Shown here: one piece after another, positions 8,370 through 17,021 of the stretch
How positions within the stretch are numbered: position 1 is the first letter of the stretch
How the letters are laid out: each line of letters begins with the position of its first letter
Source: Collimonas arenae
Lineage (GTDB): Bacteria; Pseudomonadota; Gammaproteobacteria; Burkholderiales; Burkholderiaceae_D
Length of the DNA stretch: 64,000 nt
Reading direction: 5' to 3'
Assembly: GCF_000786695.1 (NCBI RefSeq)
Contig: NZ_CP009962.1
Span: 1,488,001 to 1,552,000, forward strand
Program-made: the position numbers and the translations under genes
The notes under the pieces: model-generated
The model's input: the letters and a program-made list of their open reading frames with translations, nothing else
The model's database searches: none
Told to the model about the DNA's origin: nothing

Positions 8370-9395
8370 ATGCTGCCTGAGTTGACCGAATCCCGCTTTG
8401 AAGTCCTGCAACATGAGTTCTTCGGCATACCTGTGCACAGCACCTCCTTCCCGCATCCTCTTGATATGCAATTGCATTGTGTGGAAAGCGCCGTCAGGTT
8501 CACCAGCTTCGGCCATGAAGAACATGCCTATTTCGGGCATTCGGCAAGGAACGACATGGATGCCGCCGTGTTTGTCTCGTGCTGCGAAATACTCGAAAGA
8601 ATGCTGGCAGCGCACTCACTATTCAGCGAAAAGCAAATTGCCGGCGGTTTCATGGGGCACTATCTGTTTCGCCAGGGCCAGGCTGGCCCTTATTTTGCGC
8701 AACAATTATTGTTGAAAGAAAAAGATACGGAAGCAGCCGCCAGTGGCCTCGGGCTGCATCGCGATCTCACGACCGCCGTCGAGCACGCCGCCCTGGAACT
8801 GGTGGAACAGCATGTATTGCTGTCGATGTGGTACGCAGAACGGCCGCTGGTGCAGCTGGATGCGACGGAATACCTGGACAACGGTTATTACATTTCCTAC
8901 TACACCACGGATGACCGGTTGCCCTTTGTGCTGGCGGTGCTGAGCTCGGCTGACCAGAATGTCTTTTTTTGCGGATCCGCTGTCAAATGCCGATTTTCCG
9001 AAGCCTTCGATCACGCACGCAGCGAGGCTTTGCAGCAGTCGGCGACATTTTTCGTCAAGGGATTATTTTCGCCGATCAACGGCAACCTGGCATTCCATGG
9101 CAAGGTGGCGGAGACCATTGCAAGGGTGGCGTATCTGCGCGGCGCCAGCGCCGCCGCCATGCACGCGCATCTGGCGTCGAAGGTGGTCGCCCTTGCCGGG
9201 AAAGTGCGCAAGGCCAATGATTTCAAGGAGATCCTGGGGCTGGTGTTCAGGAGACTGGACGATATCCACTACGTGGCGCTGGGACGATGGCAGGATTTCG
9301 TGCTCGTCAGAGCAATGATCGATGAAGCGTTGACCAGGAGCCAGATGCGGCATGCCTACCGGTCGACCGGCCATATTCCCGATCCGTTCTTCTGA
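8370..9395 (+). CDS. divergent stand-alone YcaO-like protein
   Basis: The 341-residue protein shows the three conserved stretches of the YcaO fold in order. The first is G-H-S-A-R-N-D-M-D-A-A with C-E-I-L-E-R-M-L (about residues 56-78). The second is G-L-G-L-H-R-D-L..A-A-L-E-L-V-E-Q-H-V-L-L-S-M-W-Y (about 126-156). The third is L-P-F-V-L-A-V-L..F-S-E-A-F-D-H-A-R-S-E-A-L-Q-Q-S (about 191-230). YcaO proteins use ATP to activate backbone amides, making azolines, thioamides or amidines in peptides, or act in ribosomal S12 thiolation with RimO. The glutamates of those segments are kept, but similarity is remote and the assignment is mine by pattern. No precursor peptide, cyclodehydratase partner or dehydrogenase is adjacent; a GNAT gene follows after a short gap. 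GGGAG lies 12 bases before the ATG. Confidence 0.6.
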   Translation: MLPELTESRFEVLQHEFFGIPVHSTSFPHPLDMQLHCVESAVRFTSFGHEEHAYFGHSARNDMDAAVFVSCCEILERMLAAHSLFSEKQIAGGFMGHYLFRQGQAGPYFAQQLLLKEKDTEAAASGLGLHRDLTTAVEHAALELVEQHVLLSMWYAERPLVQLDATEYLDNGYYISYYTTDDRLPFVLAVLSSADQNVFFCGSAVKCRFSEAFDHARSEALQQSATFFVKGLFSPINGNLAFHGKVAETIARVAYLRGASAAAMHAHLASKVVALAGKVRKANDFKEILGLVFRRLDDIHYVALGRWQDFVLVRAMIDEALTRSQMRHAYRSTGHIPDPFF

Positions 9396-9478
9396 GCCTT
9401 ACTCTTTACCGAATCCGCAGCCAGGGGTAATCTGTTGCCATGGCTGGTTCAAGATCTGGCCACAGAAAGCCGAAACCC

Positions 9479-9967
9479 ATGGATATCCATTATAAGAAAA
9501 TCGACCTGAACGGTCATTTCGAGCGGGCGCTGAAATTCAGGCTGGATTCCTTCGTCTGCAGTTTCGGCTCCGACAAGGAGTTCTGGCAGGAAGCCGGCGC
9601 AGATGGGAGCATCTATCGCGATAAGATGGAACAGCGCAAGGATGATGCCGACTGGTTCTACTTCCACGTTTGGCACGCCGGGCGTATCGTCGGCCAGCTG
9701 GAATTCCGCGGCTTCTCAGAATGGGAAAAGCTGGGTTATGTGCAGCTGTTTTATCTGATCCCGGAATACCGCGGGATCGGCGTCTTCGACCAGTTGCATC
9801 GCTTCGTCGAAGACACCTTGATCAATGTCGGCTGCAGTGGCGCCGTACTAGCCGCCAGCAAAACCAATCTGCGCGCGCTAAAGGCTTATGAGCGACTCGG
9901 CTGGTATCGGATGGGGCCGAATCCCAAGCATGAAATGACGGATTTTTATCGTCTCGACTTTAGTTGA
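9479..9967 (+). CDS. GNAT-family N-acetyltransferase
   Basis: This 162-residue protein has the GNAT fold, which moves an acetyl group from acetyl-CoA to an amine. The CoA-binding motif A is clear: V-Q-L-F-Y-L-I-P-E-Y-R-G-I-G-V-F near residue 85, with R-x-x-G-I-G. Motif B follows as N-L-R-A-L-K-A-Y-E-R-L-G-W. The substrate is unknown. An in-frame ATG at 9440 with AGGGG 12 bases upstream would add 13 basic residues and shorten the gap to the YcaO-like gene to 44 bases. The pair is likely co-transcribed, which makes modification of the same product a reasonable but untested idea. Confidence 0.85.
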   Translation: MDIHYKKIDLNGHFERALKFRLDSFVCSFGSDKEFWQEAGADGSIYRDKMEQRKDDADWFYFHVWHAGRIVGQLEFRGFSEWEKLGYVQLFYLIPEYRGIGVFDQLHRFVEDTLINVGCSGAVLAASKTNLRALKAYERLGWYRMGPNPKHEMTDFYRLDFS

Positions 9968-9980
9968 GACGGCTTTATTT
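9950..9980 (+). terminator. weak hairpin at the end of the GNAT gene
   Basis: CGTCTC and GAGACG flank a short inner stem overlapping the GNAT stop codon, followed by a modest T-rich stretch. It may terminate the YcaO-GNAT unit where it converges on the minus-strand membrane protein gene. Confidence 0.3.
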
Positions 9981-10490
9981 GACGCCGTTGCCGGTGGGTT
10001 CGGCGCGCACCACGGTGGTGTGGTCGACTTCATCTTCGTTGCCGAGATCAAGCTCGGCCCTGACGGCATACATGGAACCCTTGGGCACGACGATGGTCAG
10101 GATTTCATCGTACTCGGCCCCCGGCTCTATCTCGTAACCGTCCAGATAGCGTTTCAAGAGATCGGTGCTATACGTCAGCGGCAAGGCGTCCAGCCGCATG
10201 ATGCCGTCCTTGGCGTCGCCAGGAATCTTCCTGACAGTGACCAGCAAACCGTCTTGACCCGGCCTGACCATTACTTTCCCGATGTTCTTCGGCTTGACAT
10301 GAATCACCAGCAAGCTTTGCGTATCTGAATACGCTTGTGTCTCGGCCGACACCAGTACCTGGATATTGGTATCGGTGCTGCCAATCACTGTAAACTGGTA
10401 AACAGCCCACGCGCCACCGGCAATAATGGCAATGATCGTTACGGATTTAAGGAGAAAGTCGACCCAGTCGCGTGCTTTCTGAATTTCCAT
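9975..10490 (-). CDS. membrane-anchored protein of unknown function
   Basis: I do not recognise this 171-residue protein. A basic, amphipathic start (residues 1-14) leads into one transmembrane helix (about 15-34, S-V-T-I-I-A-I-I-A-G-G-A-W-A-V-Y). The remaining 135 residues should be periplasmic. They are beta-rich with a T-Q-S-L-L-V-I-H-V-K-P-K-N strand and a late P-G-A-E-Y-D-E-I-L-T-I-V-V-P segment, resembling a small immunoglobulin-like module. It converges tightly on the GNAT gene and shares no operon with its other neighbour. Confidence 0.75.
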   Translation of the reverse strand: MEIQKARDWVDFLLKSVTIIAIIAGGAWAVYQFTVIGSTDTNIQVLVSAETQAYSDTQSLLVIHVKPKNIGKVMVRPGQDGLLVTVRKIPGDAKDGIMRLDALPLTYSTDLLKRYLDGYEIEPGAEYDEILTIVVPKGSMYAVRAELDLGNEDEVDHTTVVRAEPTGNGVK

Positions 10491-10715
10491 AGAATGTTGC
10501 TTTCCGCTGTTTTTTTGAAATTCGACGTCTCCGCTGATAATTTTGCGGCTGCAAGTGGAATAAACGCGAATTAGCGCAAGCAGGTTGACTTGCCTGACAA
10601 TAAACCAGGATATCGAGCTGCGGGACGGGTGGTATGAGGCAGGTCTTGCGGAGAGGCGGAAAGGGGCGGGAGTGCCGGCGCACCGTCATGGCGCGCCGGC
10701 TTGCACTGCGGACGT

Positions 10716-11933
10716 TTAACGCATGTTGCCGGTATGCCCCAGCGAATAGCGGCCCGGTTGCGGCCAGACGGTGAGGCCATGCGGCTCCATGCCGACCGGG
10801 ATCGATTTGACTTCGCCGCTGGTAGTGTCGATGGCGTAGACGACATCGTCAAAGCGCCCCGACAACCACAGCATCTTGCCGTCGGCGCTGACATTGCCCA
10901 TGTCCGGACTACCGCCGCCAGGGATAGGCCAGGTGTTCAGCACCTTGCGCGTAGCAAAATCGATCACCGACACGCTGCCTTTGCCGCGACGCGGGCCGTG
11001 CACCTTGTTGGAGCCGCGATTGGCGACATACAGCTTGCTGCCGTCACGGCTTGGATACAGGCCGTGGGTGCCGATGCCGGTTTTGATGAAATCGATCTTG
11101 GTGAAGCTTTCGCCATCCACCACGTACACGCCGTCAGCCATCATGTCGGCGACATAGAACACCTTGCCGTCCGGCGAAATGCGGATATCCTGCGGCATGC
11201 CTTTCTTGGCCAGTTGCAGATAACCGACCACCTTGCGGTTGACCATGTCGATCTTGGCCAGGCTGCCTTCGAACTCGCAGGTGAACAGCGCATACTTGCC
11301 GTCTATCGAGAAGTCCGCATGGTTGATCCCTTTGCATTGCGGTACTTCAATGCTCGATTTCAGCGTCATGGTATGCGCATCGCGGAAATCCAGCCGCGCA
11401 TGCGCTTCAACCACGACGATGGCTTCCTTGCCGTCGGGCGTGAAGTACATATTGTAAGGATCGTCGACCATCACTTCCTTGCCCGGCTTGCCGGTCTTCG
11501 GATCGATTGGCGTCAGGCTGCCGTCGGGCCGGCCTTCGGCGTTATTCGCCACCCACAGGGTTTTCAGATCCCAGGACGGCACCACGTGTTGCGGGCTGTA
11601 GCCGACCTTGTATTTGTCGACCACCTTGAGCGTCGCCGGATCGATCACATACACTTCATTCGAACGCAGGTTCGGTACGTACACGCGCTGCAATGCACCC
11701 GCCACGGCTGGGCTGAAATGGCCGGCGGCAGCTTCGCTGTAAAGGTTGGCGGGATTGACCACCGGCGGCATGCCGGCCACAGTGGTGATAGCTGACGTTG
11801 CTGACGTTGCTGGCGTCGCTGGCGCGGCAGAGACAATGCCGGCGCAACAGGCGCCGGCGATGCCGACGGCCAGGGCCATGCGCGACAGGCGATTGCGCAA
11901 GAATTTAGACCGGTGATGAGACTGGAATTGCAT
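10716..11933 (-). CDS. exported YVTN/YncE-type beta-propeller protein
   Basis: The 405-residue product begins with a signal peptide (basic residues to about 18, hydrophobic 20-36, A-P-A cleavage zone). Repeated blades of about 42 residues follow, with strands such as V-Y-V-P-N-L-R-S-N-E-V-Y-V-I-D-P, K-T-L-W-V-A-N-N-A-E-G-R and K-L-Y-V-A-N-R-G-S-N-K-V. This is the seven-bladed YVTN propeller seen in YncE and in periplasmic proteins that bind cofactors or partner proteins. Some relatives carry haem or bind PQQ-type systems; no such motif is visible here. The ATG seven bases after AAGGA was chosen over one 45 bases upstream. It lies 57 bases after the creatininase-family gene, presumably the same operon. 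Confidence 0.85.
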   Translation of the reverse strand: MQFQSHHRSKFLRNRLSRMALAVGIAGACCAGIVSAAPATPATSATSAITTVAGMPPVVNPANLYSEAAAGHFSPAVAGALQRVYVPNLRSNEVYVIDPATLKVVDKYKVGYSPQHVVPSWDLKTLWVANNAEGRPDGSLTPIDPKTGKPGKEVMVDDPYNMYFTPDGKEAIVVVEAHARLDFRDAHTMTLKSSIEVPQCKGINHADFSIDGKYALFTCEFEGSLAKIDMVNRKVVGYLQLAKKGMPQDIRISPDGKVFYVADMMADGVYVVDGESFTKIDFIKTGIGTHGLYPSRDGSKLYVANRGSNKVHGPRRGKGSVSVIDFATRKVLNTWPIPGGGSPDMGNVSADGKMLWLSGRFDDVVYAIDTTSGEVKSIPVGMEPHGLTVWPQPGRYSLGHTGNMR

Positions 11934-11990
11934 GACTGTTCCTTTTATTAAGTGGAGCGTAATGAATGAAGGCGGCAAGATGCAAATGCA

Positions 11991-12806
11991 TCAGCGTCCT
12001 GCAGTATCTTTTTTGATCGCGGCGATGGTGCGCGAGATGATCGCATCGATGCCGAGCTGGCCGAGTTCTGCGCTAGAGCGGCGCGGATCGCCACCGTAGA
12101 CGCCATCCGCCAGGCCGAGTTTCGGCGCATTCTTCAAGCGTTCCTGGCGTACCATCTGCGGCGCTACCGCCAGTTGCAGCGAAGTATCCGCCAGGCCTGC
12201 ATGCGTGCCGATCTCGTCGTCGCGGATGCCGCGCTGGCGCAGGATTTTGGCGTAGCCGTCGGAGCTGGCGTCATAATATTCCGGCGGCACGAAGGCGCGC
12301 GCAGACGAGCCCGACCAGGCTTTGTTCAGCTGCGCCACGACCAGTTTGACGTCATTCTGGTAGCCGCCGTGATCGCCCAGGAAAACCACATTATTGAAAC
12401 CATGGATCTTGAAGCTGTTGGCGGCGGACACTAGCGTCTTTTCAAACACATCGTCGCTCACCGTGATGGTGCCGGGAAAACGCATGTGCGATGTCGGCGG
12501 CGCATAGCCGCCCTCCGGCACATAGGCGATGACCGGCGCCACCAGAGCATTGCCGAGTCCTTCGGCGATGCGTTGCGATAGTACCTTGACCCGCGCATTG
12601 TGCTTGCCGACCGCGACATCCGGGCCGCTTTGCTCGGTGCCGCCGATAGGGATGATGATGGTGCTCTTGCCGGCCTGGACCTGGTCGCGCAGCTCAGTCC
12701 ATGTCAGGTCTTCCAGGAAGACGGTTTTAGGGGTTTGCGCCATGACCGCGTGGCTGGCGGTGACAAGCAGGGCGGAAGCAAAAAGATGTCGTAAGAGGGG
12801 GCGCAT
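11991..12806 (-). CDS. exported creatininase-family amidohydrolase
   Basis: Creatininase-fold enzymes are metal-dependent amidohydrolases (creatinine to creatine, and MftE peptide cleavage in mycofactocin synthesis). This 271-residue protein has a signal peptide (hydrophobic 8-22, A-M-A-Q cleavage), unusual for the family. The core motifs follow: I-I-I-P-I-G-G-T-E-Q-S-G-P (about 49-61), V-G-K-H-N, G-H-type F-L-G-D-H-G-G-Y-Q-N-D near 145 and I-G-T-H-A-G-L-A-D-T near 200. D, H and E metal ligands are recognisable. An exported copy next to an exported propeller suggests a periplasmic substrate, perhaps a peptide or lactam. It is first in a two-gene unit. Confidence 0.85.
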   Translation of the reverse strand: MRPLLRHLFASALLVTASHAVMAQTPKTVFLEDLTWTELRDQVQAGKSTIIIPIGGTEQSGPDVAVGKHNARVKVLSQRIAEGLGNALVAPVIAYVPEGGYAPPTSHMRFPGTITVSDDVFEKTLVSAANSFKIHGFNNVVFLGDHGGYQNDVKLVVAQLNKAWSGSSARAFVPPEYYDASSDGYAKILRQRGIRDDEIGTHAGLADTSLQLAVAPQMVRQERLKNAPKLGLADGVYGGDPRRSSAELGQLGIDAIISRTIAAIKKDTAGR

Positions 12807-13062
12807 GAATGATCTTGAGGTCCTGATTGATGATGCCTGTGTGTTTGAAAGACGAAAACTAAAACGTTAGCAGCGGTTTGGCGTCAGCCCTTGCAGGAAA
12901 GAGGGTTGTTAATCTGATATTCGATAGTAATCCGGCAATAGTTTAGCGCATGACCGTCAATCCCGCTCTTATCAAGGGCAATCCGCTGCTGCCGATTTTC
13001 CGACGCTGATGAGACACAGGCCGATACAGTTGGTTCAGTTGGTTCATTAGCGCGGACGACGA

Positions 13063-14130
13063 TTATCGCACCGTCAGCTGGTACGTCGTGGTTTGGCGAT
13101 ACAGCTGGCCCGGTCGCAGTATCACCGCCTCCGCGTCGGGGCCGTTGATCTGGTTGGGATAAGCCTGCGCTTCCAGGCAAAAGCCGTCATGTTTCGCATA
13201 GGCGCCAGCGCCCCGGCCCTGTACTCCCGCCAGGAAATTTCCGCTATAGAACTGCAAGCCATTCTCGGTCGTAGATACCGACAGCAGGCGACCGGAACCA
13301 GGATCGTAGACTGTCGCCACCTCTCTCAAGGGTTGCGCATTGCGGATCTGGCCCGGCACAGGCAGGCCTGGATGTTGCGGGCGCAAGCAATAGCAATGGT
13401 CGAAGCCGCCAGCCACCTTAAGTTGTAGATCGGGCCAGGCCAGGCGCGGCCCGATAGGTGCCGGCTGGCGGAAATCGAAGGCGCTGCCGGCGACTGTGGC
13501 GGCATCGATCGGAATCAACTGGGTATCGATCTGCAGATACTGATCGGCAGCGATAGCCAGGATGTGGTCGTAGATATCGGCGCTGCCGCCGTTCAGGTTG
13601 AAGTAGCCATGCGAGGTCAGGTTAAGCGGCGTCGGCGCATCGCTGCTGGCGCTGTAGTCGATACTGAGGCGGCCGTCGTCGTCCAGGCTATACAACACCG
13701 ATACCTGGACGTTGCCGGGATAACCGGCATCGCCTTCCGCCGATTCCAGCGTCAGCCGTAAACCTTCCGGCTCGACGCTGGCCCGCCAGGGCGCGAGATG
13801 AAACCCGGCGTCGCCGCCGTGCAAATGATTATTTCCTTCGTTGCGGTCGACCAGATAGTCGGCGCCATCCAGCGTAAAGCGGCCGTTGGCGATGCGGTTA
13901 CCCCAGCGCCCGATCAGGCCGCCGAAGTAGGGCGGGTTGCTTTGGTAGCCCTCGCAGTCCGGATAACCCAGCAGGATGTCGGCCACGCGGCCGTAACGGT
14001 CTGGCGCCCACCAAGAGACCAGCGTGGCGCCGCGGTCGCTGATGGTGACCCGCATGTCATGAGCGTTGCGCAGGGTGTAGAGAGTGACGCCGTGGTCGGC
14101 GGCGGTGCTGGTGATCGAAGCGTGGGTCAT
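13063..14130 (-). CDS. galM: aldose 1-epimerase (mutarotase)
   Basis: Mutarotase interconverts alpha and beta anomers of free sugars; beside xylose genes it probably speeds supply of the anomer used by xylose isomerase. The 355-residue length is typical. Signature segments are present: G-R-W-G-N-R-I-A-N-G-R-F, N-N-H-L-H-G-G (about 99-105), the catalytic histidine in L-T-S-H-G-Y-F-N-L (about 173-181) and the catalytic glutamate in F-C-L-E-A-Q-A-Y-P near residue 311. Its start codon overlaps the xylR stop by four bases (ATGA), so the two are translationally coupled. Confidence 0.94.
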   Translation of the reverse strand: MTHASITSTAADHGVTLYTLRNAHDMRVTISDRGATLVSWWAPDRYGRVADILLGYPDCEGYQSNPPYFGGLIGRWGNRIANGRFTLDGADYLVDRNEGNNHLHGGDAGFHLAPWRASVEPEGLRLTLESAEGDAGYPGNVQVSVLYSLDDDGRLSIDYSASSDAPTPLNLTSHGYFNLNGGSADIYDHILAIAADQYLQIDTQLIPIDAATVAGSAFDFRQPAPIGPRLAWPDLQLKVAGGFDHCYCLRPQHPGLPVPGQIRNAQPLREVATVYDPGSGRLLSVSTTENGLQFYSGNFLAGVQGRGAGAYAKHDGFCLEAQAYPNQINGPDAEAVILRPGQLYRQTTTYQLTVR

Positions 14131-15392
14131 ATGGTGTGGTTCTTTTCTGTGTTGTCTGTGTCGTCTGTGTGCTTGGCGGCAGTCATCCGGTCCTGGTATT
14201 CACGCGGGGTGCAAGCCAGTTCGCGCTTGAACACAGCATGCATGTACTGCACCGAGGTAAAGCCGCAGCTGACGGCGATTTCGGCGATGCTGCGCGCCTC
14301 CTGTTTATCGTCAGGCTGGTTGTCCTGATTGTCCTGATGATTCGCCAGCATGCGCTTGGCGGCGTCCAGCTTGAAACGCAAGATTTCGTCATGCACGCTG
14401 CGCCCCAGCTCACGGCGGAAATACCACTCCAGCGATGAGCGCGAGACGCCGACATAATCGGCCACTTGTTCCGTCTTGATGCCCTGGCAGGCGTACTGGC
14501 GGATGAAATGCATGGCTTGCATCACATGCGGATGATTGAGCGCTTCATGGCGGCTCGACGCCAACACGTTGATGCCGGCCGGCGGCACCAGGATGCGCGT
14601 GCCGGCCAGCCGTGCGCCATGCAGCATCTGGTGCAGCAGGTGGGCGGCGCTGCGGCCCATTTCCCGCGTGCCCTGGATCACCGAACTGAGCGGTACACGG
14701 GTCAGGATGCGCGCCAGCGGATCGTTGTCGATGCCGATCAGCGCCACCTGTTCCGGCACCGCGATGCCGGCGCACAGGCAAGCCTGCAGCAACTGGCGCG
14801 CACGGGCATCGCTGACGGCGATGATGCCGACCGGCTTGGGTAGCGTCTGCAGCCAGGCAATCTGCTGTTCCACGGCGGTATCCCAAGACGGCGCGCTGGT
14901 GCCGACGCCGCGATAGATCTCGCCCTGCATGCCGTCGCGCTGCATCAGCGTGGTGAAGGCCTTCTCGCGTTCCTGGGCCCAGCGGTTGACCGTCGCTTCC
15001 GGCAGGCTGAAGCAGGCAAAACGGCGCAAGCCGGCTTCAATCAAATGATCGTAGGCCAGCTTGACCAGCTTGAAATTATCGGTCGCGACATAGGGCGTAT
15101 CCGGTGGATAGTCGCTCTCATCGGCATACGATCCGCCCACCGCCACCACCGGCAGGCTGACCCGCGCCAATGCTTCGCAAGCGGCCGGATCGTCGAAGTC
15201 GGCGATGATGCCATGGCCCTGCCAGCGCTCTATGCCTTGCAGGCGGCAGCGGAAATCTTCTTCCAGGAACAGATCCCACGAAGCGCGCGTGCTGCTCAGG
15301 TACTCGCCGATGCCGGCAATGATGTCGCGGTCGAAAATCTTGTTGCCGTTGAACAGCAGGGCGATACGGTGCACGGCGGGTATTTTTGTCAT
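14127..15392 (-). CDS. xylR: XylR, xylose-responsive AraC-family activator
   Basis: XylR senses D-xylose and activates xylose uptake and catabolism. The 421-residue protein has an N-terminal periplasmic-binding-protein-like sensor (about 1-280). It closely follows E. coli XylR: R-I-A-L-L-F-N-G-N-K, E-E-D-F-R-C-R, I-A-D-F-D-D and G-I-I-A-V-S-D-A-R-A-R. Two helix-turn-helix units of AraC type follow (about 295-400). It is about 30 residues longer than E. coli XylR. The excess is a Gln/Asp/Asn-rich insert in the loop before the second HTH and a Thr/Asp/Asn-rich tail, both coded by short DNA repeats. It is divergent from xylA, its expected target. Confidence 0.93.
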   Translation of the reverse strand: MTKIPAVHRIALLFNGNKIFDRDIIAGIGEYLSSTRASWDLFLEEDFRCRLQGIERWQGHGIIADFDDPAACEALARVSLPVVAVGGSYADESDYPPDTPYVATDNFKLVKLAYDHLIEAGLRRFACFSLPEATVNRWAQEREKAFTTLMQRDGMQGEIYRGVGTSAPSWDTAVEQQIAWLQTLPKPVGIIAVSDARARQLLQACLCAGIAVPEQVALIGIDNDPLARILTRVPLSSVIQGTREMGRSAAHLLHQMLHGARLAGTRILVPPAGINVLASSRHEALNHPHVMQAMHFIRQYACQGIKTEQVADYVGVSRSSLEWYFRRELGRSVHDEILRFKLDAAKRMLANHQDNQDNQPDDKQEARSIAEIAVSCGFTSVQYMHAVFKRELACTPREYQDRMTAAKHTDDTDNTEKNHTI

Positions 15393-15600
15393 CCTGCTTT
15401 CTCCTGGCGTTTCTTGACTATTGCAAGCGTGGGTCCAGTCATCTCGCTGTGCTTGTCAATTTGTTACTGGCATGCTTCCTTCTTTGGCTAACGGCCCGCT
15501 TGCCCTGATTGTACCGAGCACGGCCCACAGCGTCAGTCCAATCGCCGTTTTGTGCACCTGCAATAGAAAGAATCGCTATCGCGCTTGGTGGATTTCGTAA

Positions 15601-15630
15601 TTGTGAAGCGCTCGGGCCGGTTGCTAGTAT
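15601..15630 (+). promoter_or_regulatory. candidate sigma-70 promoter of xylAB-FGH
   Basis: TTGTGA (15601-15606) and TAGTAT (15625-15630) are separated by 18 bases and end 72 bases before xylA. The weak -35 suits a promoter that needs XylR. The 310-base spacer 15393-15702 presumably also holds XylR sites, but I could not assign them with confidence. Confidence 0.4.
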
Positions 15631-15702
15631 GGCGCCACACCACCACAGCGAGACCCTGCCTTAGCAGCGGAGCCCGCGCCACTATCTGACTGGAGACTAC
15701 CG

Positions 15703-17019
15703 ATGAGCTATTTCCCTGCCGTTGCACCTATCATGTTTGAGGGAAAGCAAGCACAAACGCCGTTGGCTTTTCGCCATTACGACGCCAACAAGCTAGTGCT
15801 GGGCAAGCCGATGCGCCAGCACTTGCGCATGGCGGCCTGTTACTGGCACAGCTTCGTCTGGCCCGGCTCCGACGTATTTGGCGCCGGCACTTTCCGCCGC
15901 CCTTGGCATGAAGGCGGCAATGCGATGGAAATGGCGCACAAGAAAGCTGACGCCGCCTTCGAATTTTTCACAAAGCTAGGCATCGACTACTACACATTCC
16001 ACGATACCGATGTCGCGCCGGAAGGCGCCAGCCTGGCGGAATACCGTAACAATTTTGCACAGATGCTGGATGTGCTGGAACGCAAGCAAGAACAGACCGG
16101 CGTCCGGCTGCTGTGGGGCACCGCCAACTGCTTCAGCAATCCACGCTTCGCTTCCGGCGCTGCCAGCAATCCCAATCCGGAATTGTTTGCCTATGCCGCG
16201 GCGCAGGTGTTCACCGCGATGAATGCAACCCAGCGCCTTGGCGGCGCCAACTATGTGTTGTGGGGCGGCCGCGAAGGGTATGAAACGCTGCTCAACACCG
16301 ATCTCAAACGCGAACGCGAACAGCTGGGCCGCTTTATGAGCCTGGTGGTTGAGCACAAGCACAAGATCGGCTTCAAAGGCACATTGCTGATTGAACCCAA
16401 GCCGCAGGAGCCGACCAAGCACCAATACGATTACGACAGCGCTACGGTGTACGGCTTCCTCAAGCAGTACGGCCTGGAACGCGAGATCAAGGTGAATATC
16501 GAAGCCAATCATGCAACCCTGGCCGGTCATAGCTTCCACCACGAAATCGCCACCGCGGCATCGCTCGGCATCCTCGGCAGCATCGACGCCAATCGCGGCG
16601 ATCCGCAGAACGGCTGGGATACCGACCAGTTTCCCAACAGTGTCGAAGAACTGACCCTGGCCACTTATGAAATCCTGAAGGCGGGCGGCTTCAACAACGG
16701 TGGCTATAACTTCGACTCCAAGGTACGTCGCCAGAGCCTGGACGAAGTCGATCTGTTCCACGGCCACGTCGGCGCCATGGATGTGCTGGCGCTGTCGCTG
16801 GAACGCGCCGCAGGCATGATCGAAAACGACCTGCTGGAAAAATTCAAGGCTGAGCGCTACGCCGGATGGGACAGCGCTTTTGGACAGGAAATGCTGAGCG
16901 GAAAACTGAGCCTGAGCGAGATCGCCGAACACGCCTTTGCCAAACAACTCAATCCGCAGGCCGTTAGCGGCCGCCAGGAAATGCTGGAAAACCTGGTCAA
17001 CCGCGCCATTTTCGGCTGA
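15703..17019 (+). CDS. xylA: xylose isomerase
   Basis: XylA converts D-xylose to D-xylulose in the cytoplasm using two divalent metals. The 438-residue protein matches the class II length of E. coli XylA (440). Present are [10 protein letters not shown] (catalytic His near residue 101), W-G-G-R-E-G-Y-E, the metal ligand E in [19 protein letters not shown] and [22 protein letters not shown] Shine-Dalgarno precedes the ATG. xylB starts two bases after the stop, so the genes form an operon, presumably induced by xylose through the divergent xylR product. Confidence 0.97.
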   Translation: MSYFPAVAPIMFEGKQAQTPLAFRHYDANKLVLGKPMRQHLRMAACYWHSFVWPGSDVFGAGTFRRPWHEGGNAMEMAHKKADAAFEFFTKLGIDYYTFHDTDVAPEGASLAEYRNNFAQMLDVLERKQEQTGVRLLWGTANCFSNPRFASGAASNPNPELFAYAAAQVFTAMNATQRLGGANYVLWGGREGYETLLNTDLKREREQLGRFMSLVVEHKHKIGFKGTLLIEPKPQEPTKHQYDYDSATVYGFLKQYGLEREIKVNIEANHATLAGHSFHHEIATAASLGILGSIDANRGDPQNGWDTDQFPNSVEELTLATYEILKAGGFNNGGYNFDSKVRRQSLDEVDLFHGHVGAMDVLALSLERAAGMIENDLLEKFKAERYAGWDSAFGQEMLSGKLSLSEIAEHAFAKQLNPQAVSGRQEMLENLVNRAIFG

Positions 17020-17021
17020 TC

